A stretch of 35,455 bases of DNA from an uncultured Prosthecobacter sp. (GTDB taxonomy: Bacteria; Verrucomicrobiota; Verrucomicrobiia; Verrucomicrobiales; Verrucomicrobiaceae): the NCBI GenBank assembly GCA_947523045.1, contig CANNUR010000002.1, positions 1-35,455 of the forward strand. The letters run 5' to 3'. Shown in pieces: positions 24,747 to 32,903 of the stretch (position 1 is its first letter; each line of letters opens with the position of its first letter). Under the pieces are notes generated by a model. That model saw only the letters and a list, made by a program, of their open reading frames with translations, searched no databases and was not told where the DNA came from. The position numbers were made by a program, and so were the translations under genes.

Positions 24747-25766
24747 ATGAAGTCATGGTTGCCCCTGCTCGTGCCGCTGCTGTCGCCGGCGGCAGATTGG
24801 CAGTCCTTGCCGGCTCTGCCGGATGCCGAGGGCTTTGCGGGGGTGTTTGCCGGGGTGAGCGACGGAGCCCTGCTGGTCGCCGGCGGCGCCAACTTTCCCG
24901 ATGCGCCGCCTTGGCGTGGCGGCACGAAGACCTGGTATGACACGGTCTTCGCCCTGAGCGATCCGGAGGGCGACTGGCAGCAGCTGGGCCGGCTGCCGAG
25001 GCCGAACGGTTATGGCGTGTCGGTGACGACCCCCGAGGGCGTGATCTGCGCGGGTGGTGGGGATGCGACCGGGCATTTCCGCGAGGTCTTCCGTCTGCGC
25101 AAGACGGGCGACCGATTGCAGATCGACCCCCTGCCGCCGCTGCCGAAAGCCTGCGCCCTGATGGCGGGTGCCGTGCTCGACGGTTCGCTCTACCTCGCCG
25201 GGGGTGTCGAACGGCCCGACTCAACGACGGCGCTGGCGGTGCTGTGGTCGCTCGATCTCGCCAACCCCACGTCGGGCTGGCGTGAGCGCGAGCCCTGTCC
25301 CGGCCCGGCGCGCATCCTGGCGACCCTGGGCGCCCACGAGGGAGCGCTTTATCTGTTCAGCGGTGCAGCCTTGAAGCCCGGGGCCGATGGCAAAGCCGAG
25401 CGCGAGTGGTTGCGCGATGCCTGGCAGTTTCGGCCGGCGCAGGGCTGGCGACGCCTGGCCGATCCGCCGCGCGTCGCGGTCGCGGCCCCCGGGCCTGCGC
25501 CGGTGGTGGAGGGGCACCTGTGGATCATCGGGGGCGATGACGGCGCACACGCGACCTTTGAACCCAAGGATCAGCACCCGGGCTTTCCGCGCGACGTGCT
25601 GGCCTACGATCCGACGAGCCATGCCTGGGCAAAGGCGGGGGAGGTGCCGTTCTCGCTGGTGACGACCGCCCTGGTCGAGTGGCGCGGCCGACTCGTTATC
25701 CCGGGTGGCGAAGCGAGACCGGGCAAGCGCTCTCCCAAGGTTTGGGGTTTGGACCTGCCACGTTGA
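24747..25766 (+). CDS. Exported Kelch beta-propeller, NanM/mutarotase-like
   Basis: This is a 339-residue Kelch-type propeller with a short signal peptide (MKSWLPLLVPLLSP). The blade signatures VAGGANFPDAPPW, ICAGGGDATG, YLAGGVE, WIIGGDDG and VIPGGEA recur through the protein. The GGANFPD segment and overall layout resemble N-acetylneuraminate epimerase (NanM) and the cyclically permuted mutarotase family, which interconvert sialic-acid anomers in the periplasm. Sialic-acid genes are not nearby, so the substrate is uncertain. The start at 24747 was chosen for the signal peptide. A weak promoter (TTGCCG 24714-24719, 16 nt, TAGCAT 24736-24741) would again make the mRNA nearly leaderless. Its stop lies 7 nt from the convergent WD40 gene. 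Confidence 0.8.
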   Translation: MKSWLPLLVPLLSPAADWQSLPALPDAEGFAGVFAGVSDGALLVAGGANFPDAPPWRGGTKTWYDTVFALSDPEGDWQQLGRLPRPNGYGVSVTTPEGVICAGGGDATGHFREVFRLRKTGDRLQIDPLPPLPKACALMAGAVLDGSLYLAGGVERPDSTTALAVLWSLDLANPTSGWREREPCPGPARILATLGAHEGALYLFSGAALKPGADGKAEREWLRDAWQFRPAQGWRRLADPPRVAVAAPGPAPVVEGHLWIIGGDDGAHATFEPKDQHPGFPRDVLAYDPTSHAWAKAGEVPFSLVTTALVEWRGRLVIPGGEARPGKRSPKVWGLDLPR

Positions 25767-25773
25767 GGTCGGC

Positions 25774-27078
25774 TCAAGGCTGGATCACCGCCTCGGCCTT
25801 GCCGTCGCTGGCATTCCAGCGGTAGACCTTGCCGTCGAACCCGCCGGCGAAGACCGTCTTGGCATCGGCGGTGATGAGCACGCTCGTCAACGGCGCGCCG
25901 ACGCTGGTCAGCTTGCGCTCCTTGGCGGTCGCGCTGCGCTGGGCGCCGTCGTGCTTCTGCAGTTCGGTGTAAACGCTGCCCAGGCCTTTGTCGGTGACGG
26001 CGGCCAGGGCCTTGCCATCGGGCGTCCAGGAGACGCCGACATAGACCGATTTTTTGTCGCCCAGCGACACATCCTGCTCGCGGCTGGCAACGTCCCAGAC
26101 CTTGATTTCGCGGTCGGCGCCGGCCGTGGCGATTTGGCTGGCGTCGTGATTGAAGGCGACCGAGTGCACATGGTTTGTGTGGCCCTCGTAGAAGGCGATC
26201 AGCTTGCGCGTGGCGGTGTCCCAGAGGCGGGCCATTTTATCGGCCCCGCCGCTGAGCAGGCGATCGCCCTTGGCGGAGAGGCGCAGCGAACTGATGTTGT
26301 CGTCATGCGCCTTCCAAGTGGCCAGCAGGCTGCCGGTGGCGAGGTCGAACTGGCGCAGGAACCCGGCGCCCCCGGCCTCGCCATCGGCGGCGAAGACCTG
26401 ACCAGCGGTGGCGGCCAGGGCGGTGACGTTGCCGACCAGCGACTGCTCGAGGCGGCGCGTTTCCTGGCGTTGGGCGACGTCCCAGACGCGGACGTTCTGG
26501 TAACCCCCGGAGAGCAGGGTGCGGCCATCGGGCGTCCAGGCCAGCGATTGCACGGGTTCGACATGGCCTTCGAGGTAGGCGGCCACCGGCGTGTCCTTGG
26601 CGGCGAGGTCGATGAGGGCGATGCGCTGGGCTCGGGCAACGGCCAGGGTTTTTTCATCGGGCGACAGCGCCATGGCCAGCACCGGCTGCCAGGCCTCGGG
26701 CATCGGGGCGAACTTCACGGCTTTCGGCGCCGGCGGCTCGTTGAAGACGGCTTCATCCCAGGGCGCGCCGGCGGCGATCCAGGCCTTCAGGGCGTTGAGG
26801 GCGGCGGCGTCGAGCTGCTTCTTCGGCGGCATGTGCGGATCGGCATCCGCCAGCGCGAGCTGGTAAAGAGGGCTCTCGTCCGGCTTGCCGGGCACCACCG
26901 CCGCGCCGTTGTCGCCCCCCTTCATCATCTTGTCGTGGGCGTTCAGCAGCAGGCCGCCCTTGGCCTTGCCGGGCTTGTGGCAGCCCAGGCATTCGTCGCG
27001 CAACACGCGCAACGCCGCCTGGGTGTCGGCATGGACGGGCAGGGTGAAGGCAAGCAGAAGGAGGAAACAGCGCAGCAT
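25774..27078 (-). CDS. Exported haem-c (PSCyt1-like) WD40 protein
   Basis: This 434-residue exported protein has a Sec signal peptide (MLRCFLLLLAFTLPVHA). A haem motif Cys30-Leu-Gly-Cys33-His34 follows in a PSCyt1-like domain; the MPP of PHMPPKK may supply the distal Met. WD40 repeats run from about 130 to the end, with clear ones reading VRVWDVA, ARLWDTA, IKVWDVA and VYRWNAS. Such haem-WD40 fusions are common in Planctomycetota and Verrucomicrobiota, with no known reaction. The start at 27078 was chosen for the signal peptide. The gene converges with the Kelch gene. Confidence 0.88.
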   Translation of the reverse strand: MLRCFLLLLAFTLPVHADTQAALRVLRDECLGCHKPGKAKGGLLLNAHDKMMKGGDNGAAVVPGKPDESPLYQLALADADPHMPPKKQLDAAALNALKAWIAAGAPWDEAVFNEPPAPKAVKFAPMPEAWQPVLAMALSPDEKTLAVARAQRIALIDLAAKDTPVAAYLEGHVEPVQSLAWTPDGRTLLSGGYQNVRVWDVAQRQETRRLEQSLVGNVTALAATAGQVFAADGEAGGAGFLRQFDLATGSLLATWKAHDDNISSLRLSAKGDRLLSGGADKMARLWDTATRKLIAFYEGHTNHVHSVAFNHDASQIATAGADREIKVWDVASREQDVSLGDKKSVYVGVSWTPDGKALAAVTDKGLGSVYTELQKHDGAQRSATAKERKLTSVGAPLTSVLITADAKTVFAGGFDGKVYRWNASDGKAEAVIQP

Positions 27079-27186
27079 GGGGGAACAGCAATACGCGCGC
27101 TGACGGGCGGTTTTTGGCACGGCTTTCCGGTGGGGCAGGTTCGCACGCGACCCAGGCACGGGCAGGGCCCCGCTGCGCCGGGGCGT

Positions 27187-27214
27187 GGCGGAGAGCATGG
27201 GGCGGAGAGCATGG
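27187..27214. repeat. Tandem duplication of a 14-mer
   Basis: GGCGGAGAGCATGG occurs twice head to tail (27187-27200 and 27201-27214), directly next to a degenerate ACGGA-type repeat. It lies in the non-coding divergent region 27079-27340. Confidence 0.7.
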
Positions 27215-27221
27215 AGGGCCT

Positions 27222-27262
27222 ACGGAAGACACGGACAGAACGGAAGGGACCGAGGCATCGGA
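27222..27262. repeat. Degenerate ACGGA/CACGGA-type intergenic repeat
   Basis: The segment is built of imperfect units such as ACGGAAG, ACACGGAC, AACGGAAG and ACCGAGG. It resembles the clean 9-bp CACGGAGGC array at 34934-35014 but has diverged. No coding signal is seen. The rest of the region 27079-27340 shows no convincing promoter. Confidence 0.5.
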
Positions 27263-27321
27263 TCTTGACGGGGGCCCGAGCTTGGAACAGGCTTCCTTAC
27301 AGCCAAGGGCGTGACAGGGAA

Positions 27322-27333
27322 GGTTGTACAACC
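27322..27333. promoter_or_regulatory. Perfect 12-bp palindrome GGTTGTACAACC before a small gene
   Basis: The palindrome ends 7 nt before ATG 27341, where a ribosome binding site would be. It could be an operator or a small mRNA hairpin. No regulator can be named. Confidence 0.4.
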
Positions 27334-27340
27334 AAGCAGC

Positions 27341-27766
27341 ATGAAACCACTTCTTTTTGCAGTCATGCTTCTGGTGGCCTCTGCGTTGACCGGCCTGCTT
27401 CTCAAGATCACGGTGCCCATGAATTACGCCGTGGCGGAATTGCGCCCGGATGCTTTGCAGCGTCTGGAGCAGTTGCAGGCGCAAACACGCCTCTCGGCAC
27501 TGGCAGCCGCGCAGGCTTATCTGTATTTTGGCACCGATTACGAGGCTTCGATGCCCTCGCGGATTCAAGTCAGCGAAGCCGCCGTGGGCACGGATGTCAT
27601 GCGAGTCCGGTTCCATGATCCCAGTGTCCAGGACGACAGCGTTTATCAGACATGCGACCGGATCTACCTGCGGCAGGATCCCGAGGGACGCTGGCAGGCA
27701 TTCAAGCATGAGTGGTCACACAAGGGGCGCGGCCGCTTGGGCTGGACCACCCAGCCGACGAGCTGA
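27341..27766 (+). CDS. Small membrane-anchored or exported protein, unknown
   Basis: I do not recognise this 141-residue protein. It has an N-terminal hydrophobic segment (about 4-24) that could be a signal anchor, then a helical stretch rich in Leu, Ala and Gln (about 42-70). A mixed C-terminal part contains RVRFHDPS, a single Cys in YQTCDRIYLRQD, and an aromatic/basic end (WQAFKHEWSHKGRGRLGW). No FMN-binding or haem motif is seen. It lies between the divergent WD40 gene and apbE, 44 nt upstream of apbE, and could be cotranscribed with it. The start was chosen for the hydrophobic segment; base composition is somewhat less GC-rich than in neighbouring genes. Confidence 0.6.
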   Translation: MKPLLFAVMLLVASALTGLLLKITVPMNYAVAELRPDALQRLEQLQAQTRLSALAAAQAYLYFGTDYEASMPSRIQVSEAAVGTDVMRVRFHDPSVQDDSVYQTCDRIYLRQDPEGRWQAFKHEWSHKGRGRLGWTTQPTS

Positions 27767-27810
27767 GAACCCTTTTCCCTTTTCGCCACTTCGGCTTATT
27801 CTTGGGACTG

Positions 27811-28767
27811 ATGCTGACGCGCCGATTTGTCCTGTGCCTGGGCCTGCTGGCGGCGGTGGCTGCCGGGAAGGCCGAGGAGCGCTTTGATTTCAGTGGGCCG
27901 GGCATGGCGACGACCTTTCGCATCGCCTGCTACGCCGAGAATCGGGCGCTGGCGGAGACGGCGGTGGCGGTCTGTTTTGAGCGGATCGCTCGACTGCACG
28001 CGGTGTGCACGGATTATGATCCGACCAGCGAATTGATGCGCCTCTGCGCACCGGAAGCGGCGCGGCCGATGGTCGTCAGCGCCGATTTGTTTGGCGTGCT
28101 GGATCGGGCGCAAGCCTTGGCGGTCGCCACCGACGGGGCCTTCCATCCCGCCTGCGGTCATCTGACCCAGCTGTGGCGGCGTACGCGGCGTACGGGCAAG
28201 CTGCCGCCAGTCGAGCGGGTGCAACGCGGCTTGGAGGCGGCGGCGCGCTGGCGCGAGATCCGGTTGGAGCCGGCGAACCGGGAGGTGGCGCTGCCCGTCG
28301 GCACCCTGCTGGACCTGGGCGGCATCGCCAAGGGCTACGCAGCCGATGCCTGCCTGCGCGTCCTGCGCGAGCACGGCCTGGAGCGGGCGGTCGTGCAGGC
28401 GGGCGGCGACACCGCGGTCGGCAAGCCGCCACCGGGCAAGCAGGGCTGGGAGGTCAAGCTGCGCACCTTCACCCGGCCGGGCGAGGACGACGACCTGCGC
28501 GTGCTGACGCTGAGCGATTGCGCGGTGTCGACCTCGGGCGACCTGTACCAGTTCCTCGAAATCGACGGCGTGCGCTACTCGCACATCGTCTCACCGGTCA
28601 CCGGCCTCGGCCTGACCGAACGCATCGCCTGTTCGGTGATTGCCGCCGATGGCGCCACCAGCGATGCCCTCGCGACCGCGATGTGCGTGCTCGGTCCGGA
28701 GCGCGGACAGGCCCTGGCGGACAAGCTCGGGGTGCAGGTCCTCTTTGCCCTGCCGCCCAAGCCCTGA
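27811..28767 (+). CDS. apbE: ApbE-type FAD:protein FMN transferase
   Basis: ApbE attaches FMN covalently to Thr/Ser of target proteins (Rnf/Nqr subunits, FMN_bind domain proteins) in the periplasm, using FAD and Mg2+. The 318-residue protein has an N-terminal export signal (MLTRRFVLCLGLLAAVAAG), then GMATTFRI. LLDLGGIAKGYAAD and VVQAGGDTAVG follow. The FAD/metal-site motif YSHIVSPVTG (256-265, His258) and DGATSDALATAM are near the end. No flavinylation target is recognisable nearby. The stop codon directly abuts the stop of the convergent propeller gene, with no base between them. Confidence 0.92.
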   Translation: MLTRRFVLCLGLLAAVAAGKAEERFDFSGPGMATTFRIACYAENRALAETAVAVCFERIARLHAVCTDYDPTSELMRLCAPEAARPMVVSADLFGVLDRAQALAVATDGAFHPACGHLTQLWRRTRRTGKLPPVERVQRGLEAAARWREIRLEPANREVALPVGTLLDLGGIAKGYAADACLRVLREHGLERAVVQAGGDTAVGKPPPGKQGWEVKLRTFTRPGEDDDLRVLTLSDCAVSTSGDLYQFLEIDGVRYSHIVSPVTGLGLTERIACSVIAADGATSDALATAMCVLGPERGQALADKLGVQVLFALPPKP

Positions 28768-29817
28768 TCAGACGCGGCGCAGCTTGTAGGGATAGACCTG
28801 GTCGGCGTTCCACTGGCAGGCATAGAGGTCGCCCGCGTCATCGACACCCACATCGTGGACGTTGCGGAACACCAGCTCGTTCTGCAGCAGCAGGCCGACC
28901 TGGCCGTCCTTGTCGAGCTTGGGCGCGTGCGCGCCGGGCGCGGAGACGACGCGGTTGTCGCGGTCGAGGATGACGATGAAGCCACGATCGCGCCACATGC
29001 GGAAATCGCCCGGCTTCATGCCAAAGCAGACGCCCGACAGCAGCAGGTCGCCGGCGATGACGGGTCGGCTCAGGTAGGCACCCGGCAGGTACACCGAGCG
29101 GACGTACTCGCCGGCGAGGCTGTACCAGTGGAACTCGTTGCGGATGCGCTCGGTGCAGAGCACCAGCGGTTCCGGGCCGCGGCGGTCGATGGCGACCCCG
29201 TGGGCCTGCATGAACTTGCCGGCGTTCATCGCCTGGGTGCTGATGCCGCCGAATTTGCGCACGAACTTGCCCTGGGCGTCGAAGTGCAGGATGAACTGCG
29301 AGCCGTAGCCGTCGGCCACATAGAGGTCGCCATTGGGCGCGGCGGCGGCCTCGGTGGGCGCATACTTCATGTTGGCATCGTAGGCGCCGCAGGCATGGGC
29401 GTGCGGCAGCTGCAGCACGGCCTCGCCGGTGAGGCTGGTCTTCAGCACCGTGCCGCTGCCCGGATCGCAGAGAAGCAGGTGTTCGCCGCCGCGGCTGCTG
29501 TCGAGGCTGAGGCCGTGACCCGAGCGCCAGTTCAGGGTCCAGCTGTCGAGCACGCGACCGTCCTTGTCGAAAATGAGGACGTTGTTTTTGGCTTCATCGG
29601 TGATCAGGAACAGTCGCCCCTGGGCATCCTGAATCATCTCGTGGCAGTTCTTCACCGGGTGCTTGGCGCGGTCGGCCTGGCACCAGTGCAGATCGACCTG
29701 ATACCGGTGCGCGCCATGGCCGATGACCGCGCCCTGCAGGGAGGTCTTGCTCTGGGCGCGCACGAAGGGGGCGGCGAGTCCGGAGGCGGCGGTGACAAGC
29801 AGGCGACGTCGGTTCAT
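28768..29817 (-). CDS. Tat-exported NHL-like beta-propeller protein
   Basis: This 349-residue protein has a twin-arginine signal (MNRRRLLVTAASGLAAPF, cleavage near VRA-Q). The mature part shows propeller-type repeats: GRLFLITDEAKNNVLIFDKDG, GDLYVADGYGSQFILHFDAQG, HDVGVDDAGDLYACQWN. These are typical of six-bladed NHL/peptidylglycine-lyase-like propellers. Tat export suggests folding before transport, perhaps with a cofactor, but no metal-site motif can be named. It starts 47 nt after the pdxH stop and may be cotranscribed with it. The start at 29817 was chosen for the Tat signal. Confidence 0.82.
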   Translation of the reverse strand: MNRRRLLVTAASGLAAPFVRAQSKTSLQGAVIGHGAHRYQVDLHWCQADRAKHPVKNCHEMIQDAQGRLFLITDEAKNNVLIFDKDGRVLDSWTLNWRSGHGLSLDSSRGGEHLLLCDPGSGTVLKTSLTGEAVLQLPHAHACGAYDANMKYAPTEAAAAPNGDLYVADGYGSQFILHFDAQGKFVRKFGGISTQAMNAGKFMQAHGVAIDRRGPEPLVLCTERIRNEFHWYSLAGEYVRSVYLPGAYLSRPVIAGDLLLSGVCFGMKPGDFRMWRDRGFIVILDRDNRVVSAPGAHAPKLDKDGQVGLLLQNELVFRNVHDVGVDDAGDLYACQWNADQVYPYKLRRV

Positions 29818-29864
29818 GGTGCCAAAAAAGCCGGGGTTGGTCTGCCCGCCAGAGAAAACCACGG

Positions 29865-30518
29865 TCAGGGGCTGAGTCGCTCGATCTTCCAGCCCTCGCC
29901 CTCGCGACGGTACCGCAGACGGTCGTGCAGGCGGCTGACCCGGCCCTGCCAGAATTCAAACTCCTCGGGCTCGAGCACGTAGCCGCCCCAGAACGGCGGG
30001 CAGGGGATGGGGCCGTCGCCGAATCGTGCGCGCATCTCCGCCTCGCGCTGCTCCAGCCACTCGCGACCAGGGATGACCCGGCTCTGCTCGGAGACCCAGG
30101 CGCCGATCTGATGGCCGGCGGGACGGGCGGCGAAGTAGCTCTCCGCCTCGCTGCGCGGCAGCTTGCGCACGACGCCGCGGACGCTGACCTGATGGTGGCG
30201 CGGCGCCCACAGGAAGACGGCACTGGCGCGCGGGTTGGCGGCGAGTTCGCGGCCCTTGCGGCTGTCGTAGTTGGTGAAGAAGTGCAGGCCGTCGTCGTTC
30301 AGCCCCTTGAGCAGGACCGTGCGTGCCGACGGTCCGCCATCCTCGCCGATCGTCGCCAGGGTCATGGCATTCGGCTCGGCCAGGCCATGGTCGAGGGCGT
30401 CCTTGAGCCAGGCGCGGAACAGCACGCGCGGGTCGGCCGGGGCGGTCGACTCGATCAGGCTGTCGAGTTCGTAGCTGACGCGCAGGTCGCGCAGGGTGTC
30501 GGGCGGGAAATCCATCAT
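29865..30518 (-). CDS. pdxH: PdxH, pyridoxine/pyridoxamine 5'-phosphate oxidase
   Basis: PdxH is the FMN-dependent oxidase that makes pyridoxal 5'-phosphate from PNP or PMP. The 217 residues match the family length. Signatures include AMTLATIGEDGGPSARTVLLKG, FFTNYDSRKGRELA, the QVSVRG strand, and the C-terminal FWGGYVLEPEEFEFWQG with RLHDRLRYRR. Two ATG codons in a row (30518, 30515) make the exact start ambiguous by one residue. It is divergent from hpt, with 71 nt between them. Confidence 0.96.
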   Translation of the reverse strand: MMDFPPDTLRDLRVSYELDSLIESTAPADPRVLFRAWLKDALDHGLAEPNAMTLATIGEDGGPSARTVLLKGLNDDGLHFFTNYDSRKGRELAANPRASAVFLWAPRHHQVSVRGVVRKLPRSEAESYFAARPAGHQIGAWVSEQSRVIPGREWLEQREAEMRARFGDGPIPCPPFWGGYVLEPEEFEFWQGRVSRLHDRLRYRREGEGWKIERLSP

Positions 30519-30589
30519 GATGCCAGAAGAAACGCGCGTCAGACCGTTGCGGCAATCCGCAGTTTGCGCCTTGGTGGGAAAATCTTGCC

Positions 30590-31126
30590 ATGGCTACCGG
30601 ACTCCTCAGCGACCTCGACCGCGTCCTGCTCAGCGCCGAGCAGATCCATGCCCGCGTCGGCGAACTCGCCGCGCGCATCCAGGCCGACGCCGGCGGTCGC
30701 CTGCTGACCGTGGTCGCCCTCATGGACGGCTCCCTGTTTTTTGTCGCCGACCTGCTGCGCCGGCTCGACCTGCCGGTGCGTCTGGTCAGCCTCGGCGCCA
30801 GCAGTTACCACGGCGGCACGAGTTCGTCCGGCGAGGTGCGCCTGGCCTGGCCGCCCGGACTGAGCCTGGAAGGCGAGGACGTCCTGCTGCTCGACGACAT
30901 CTACGACACCGGCCTGACCCTGGCCACCCTGCGCGAGCGCCTGCTCGCCGAGCGACCCGCCTCGCTGCGCATCGGCGTCCTGCTCAACAAGGTCCGGCCG
31001 CGTACGGTCGAGGTGCCGCTCGACTACTGCGGCTTCGAGATCGGCGATGAATTCGTCGTCGGCTACGGCATGGACTACCAGGGCCGCTTCCGCAACCTGC
31101 CCTGCATCGGCATTCTCAAGCCATGA
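30590..31126 (+). CDS. hpt: Hypoxanthine-type purine phosphoribosyltransferase
   Basis: This salvages hypoxanthine (and probably guanine) to nucleotides using PRPP. The 178-residue class I PRTase has the PPi loop VVALMDGSLFF, the flexible-loop SSYHGGTSSSGE and the PRPP-binding motif LLLDDIYDTGLTL (Asp102, Asp103, Asp106-Thr-Gly108). The purine-binding part is VPLDYCGFEIGDEFVVGYGMDY, close to the HPRT consensus. Tyr105 sits where Ile is usual. It overlaps moaD by four bases (ATGA) and is preceded by GCC. Confidence 0.93.
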   Translation: MATGLLSDLDRVLLSAEQIHARVGELAARIQADAGGRLLTVVALMDGSLFFVADLLRRLDLPVRLVSLGASSYHGGTSSSGEVRLAWPPGLSLEGEDVLLLDDIYDTGLTLATLRERLLAERPASLRIGVLLNKVRPRTVEVPLDYCGFEIGDEFVVGYGMDYQGRFRNLPCIGILKP

Positions 31127-31368
31127 CCGGACGCGTGCTGTTTTTCTCCCTGCTCCAGGACCTGACCGGCTGTACCGAGCTGGAGGTGACGGGTGCGCCG
31201 GCGACCGTGGGCGAGCTGCTTGAACGCGATTTGTATGTGCGCTGGCCGGCCCTGCACGAGTGGGATGCCGCCCTGCTGCTGGCGCTCGACCACGCCTACG
31301 TGCGCCGCGATGCCGCCCTGCACGAGGGGTTTGAGCTGGCGCTGATGCCGCCGGTGCAGGGCGGGTGA
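31123..31368 (+). CDS. moaD: MoaD-like sulfur-carrier protein
   Basis: This is an 81-residue beta-grasp protein (RVLFFSLLQDLTGC at the N-terminus) ending in Gly80-Gly81, the thiocarboxylate-forming tail of MoaD/ThiS. The sequence fits the small subunit of molybdopterin synthase. No moaE or other molybdenum-cofactor gene is in the window, so the partner must be elsewhere. The start overlaps the hpt stop, which indicates translational coupling with a purine-salvage gene. Confidence 0.82.
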   Translation: MTGRVLFFSLLQDLTGCTELEVTGAPATVGELLERDLYVRWPALHEWDAALLLALDHAYVRRDAALHEGFELALMPPVQGG

Positions 31369-31378
31369 ACCTGCGGTC

Positions 31379-32776
31379 TCAGCCGAACATGAGCCGGCCG
31401 ATGACGACCGACAGCATCATGCCGACCGCGTCGGCGGTGAGGCCGGCGACGATGGCGTGGCGGATCTTGCGCACGCCGACCGAGCCGAAGTACACGGCGA
31501 GCACGTAGAAGGTGGTCTCGGTCGAGCCGAACATGATGGCGGCGGTGAACTTCAGGGTTTCGCTCGCTTCCGGCCGGGTGAGGATCTCGTTGAGGACGCC
31601 CACGGAGCCACTGCCGCTGAGCGGGCGCATCAGCGCCATGGGCAGCAGTTCGACCGGGAACCCGATCAGGCCGAGCAGCGGCGCCAGCAGCAGTTCAAGG
31701 ATGAGCAGGGCGCCAGAGCTGCGGAAGATCGCCAGTGCGACGAGCATGGCGACCAGGAAGGGCATGATGCGGGTGGCCATGGCAAAACCCTCCTTGGCGC
31801 CCTCGACGAATTCCTCGTAGACCTTGACGCCGCGGTTGAGGGCGATGGCCAGTGTCCCCACCAGCAGCAGCGGGATGGCGGCGCCGGAAGCGGCGTTCAT
31901 GAGTCGCCGCCAGGCCGGCGGCTCGGTCGGTGTGTCGGCTGCCTCCACTGCGGCGGCCGGGGCTTGCGCGCGCTGCTGCGAGGCCTCCAGCACCTGCGAC
32001 AGGCCGGTGGCGTCGAGCACCTGCCCGCGCAGCGCAGGTGGGCCGAGTTCGAGAATCAGGCCGGCGCCGAAGAGCAGGAGCAGCAGGCCGGTGAGCAGGC
32101 AGGTTTTGCGACCGGCCGGACGCAGGGAGTCGGCGGTGGCTTCGGTCGCGGCACTTTCGGCGTCGGTCACATCGGGGTGCGAGCGGAAGATCGGCAGGCC
32201 CTGCAGGCCGCGGGCGACCAGGATGGCGGTGAGGGTGGTGCCGGCGGTGGCGAGAATGGTCGGCACGATGACCTGGTGGGCGCCCTTGACCCCGGCGGCG
32301 GTCAGGTAGTTGATGACGCTGGAGGGCAGCAGGGTGAAGGCGGCGGTGTTCATCGCCAGGAAGGTGACCATGGCGTTGCTGGCGGTCTGCTTGTGCGGGT
32401 TCAGCTCCTGCAGGTGGGTCATGGCCTTCAGGCCGAGCGGGGTCGCGCTGTTGCCGAGCCCAAGCATGTTGGCCGAGAGGTTGAGGATCATCGAGCTCAT
32501 CGCCGGATGATTGGCGGGCACGTCGGGAAAGAGACGGCGCATGAGCGGGGCGACCATCCGGGCGGCGGCCTCAAGCAGGCCGGCCTTTTCCATCAGGCGC
32601 ATGATGCCCAGCCAGAACATCATCATGCCGGCCAGCGGCAGGGCGATGCCCATGACGGCGGTTTCGGTCATGGCCAGGGCCGAGGCGGTCACGCCGTTGT
32701 CGCCGGAAAAGCGGCCAAACCAGGCCGCGGCGACGAGGCCGGTGAGGAGAAGCAGGGCCCAGATGAGGTTGAGCAT
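31379..32776 (-). CDS. SpmA-SpmB fusion, nucleoside-recognition/Gate membrane protein
   Basis: This 465-residue polytopic membrane protein joins two Gate (nucleoside recognition) domains. The N-terminal half (about 1-190) resembles SpmA (MSSMILNLSANMLGLGNSATPLGLKAM). The C-terminal half (about 290-465) resembles SpmB (LLLVGTLAIALNRGVKVYEEFVEGAKEG; GSTETTFYVLAVYFGSV). A polar Ala/Pro/Glu linker lies between them. In Bacillus the two are separate and needed for spore-core dehydration. In this setting sporulation genes are absent and the role is unknown, presumably transport. The start was placed at 32776 (LNLIWALLLLTG), since the upstream frame is not membrane-like. It is divergent from the CarH-like gene. 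Confidence 0.88.
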   Translation of the reverse strand: MLNLIWALLLLTGLVAAAWFGRFSGDNGVTASALAMTETAVMGIALPLAGMMMFWLGIMRLMEKAGLLEAAARMVAPLMRRLFPDVPANHPAMSSMILNLSANMLGLGNSATPLGLKAMTHLQELNPHKQTASNAMVTFLAMNTAAFTLLPSSVINYLTAAGVKGAHQVIVPTILATAGTTLTAILVARGLQGLPIFRSHPDVTDAESAATEATADSLRPAGRKTCLLTGLLLLLFGAGLILELGPPALRGQVLDATGLSQVLEASQQRAQAPAAAVEAADTPTEPPAWRRLMNAASGAAIPLLLVGTLAIALNRGVKVYEEFVEGAKEGFAMATRIMPFLVAMLVALAIFRSSGALLILELLLAPLLGLIGFPVELLPMALMRPLSGSGSVGVLNEILTRPEASETLKFTAAIMFGSTETTFYVLAVYFGSVGVRKIRHAIVAGLTADAVGMMLSVVIGRLMFG

Positions 32777-32903
32777 GGCAAAAAGGAGTTGAGAAGGGTG
32801 CGCCCGGCAGGGAAAACACCACGTATTCCTGACCGTAAAGCGCGGCGGTCGCCCTTTGGCAAGAACCAACGCCTCCGCACTTCCTGCTTCCGAAGACTCT
32901 GCA

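Noticed and set aside
22192-25224. Minus-strand open frame of about 1000 codons
   Set aside because: Antisense to the U32 and Kelch genes, which have recognisable motifs; the antisense translation matches no domain.
32831-32850. GACCG-N10-CGGTC as operator for the CarH-like regulator
   Set aside because: The arms are only 5 bp in GC-rich DNA and do not resemble the direct-repeat sites known for CarH.
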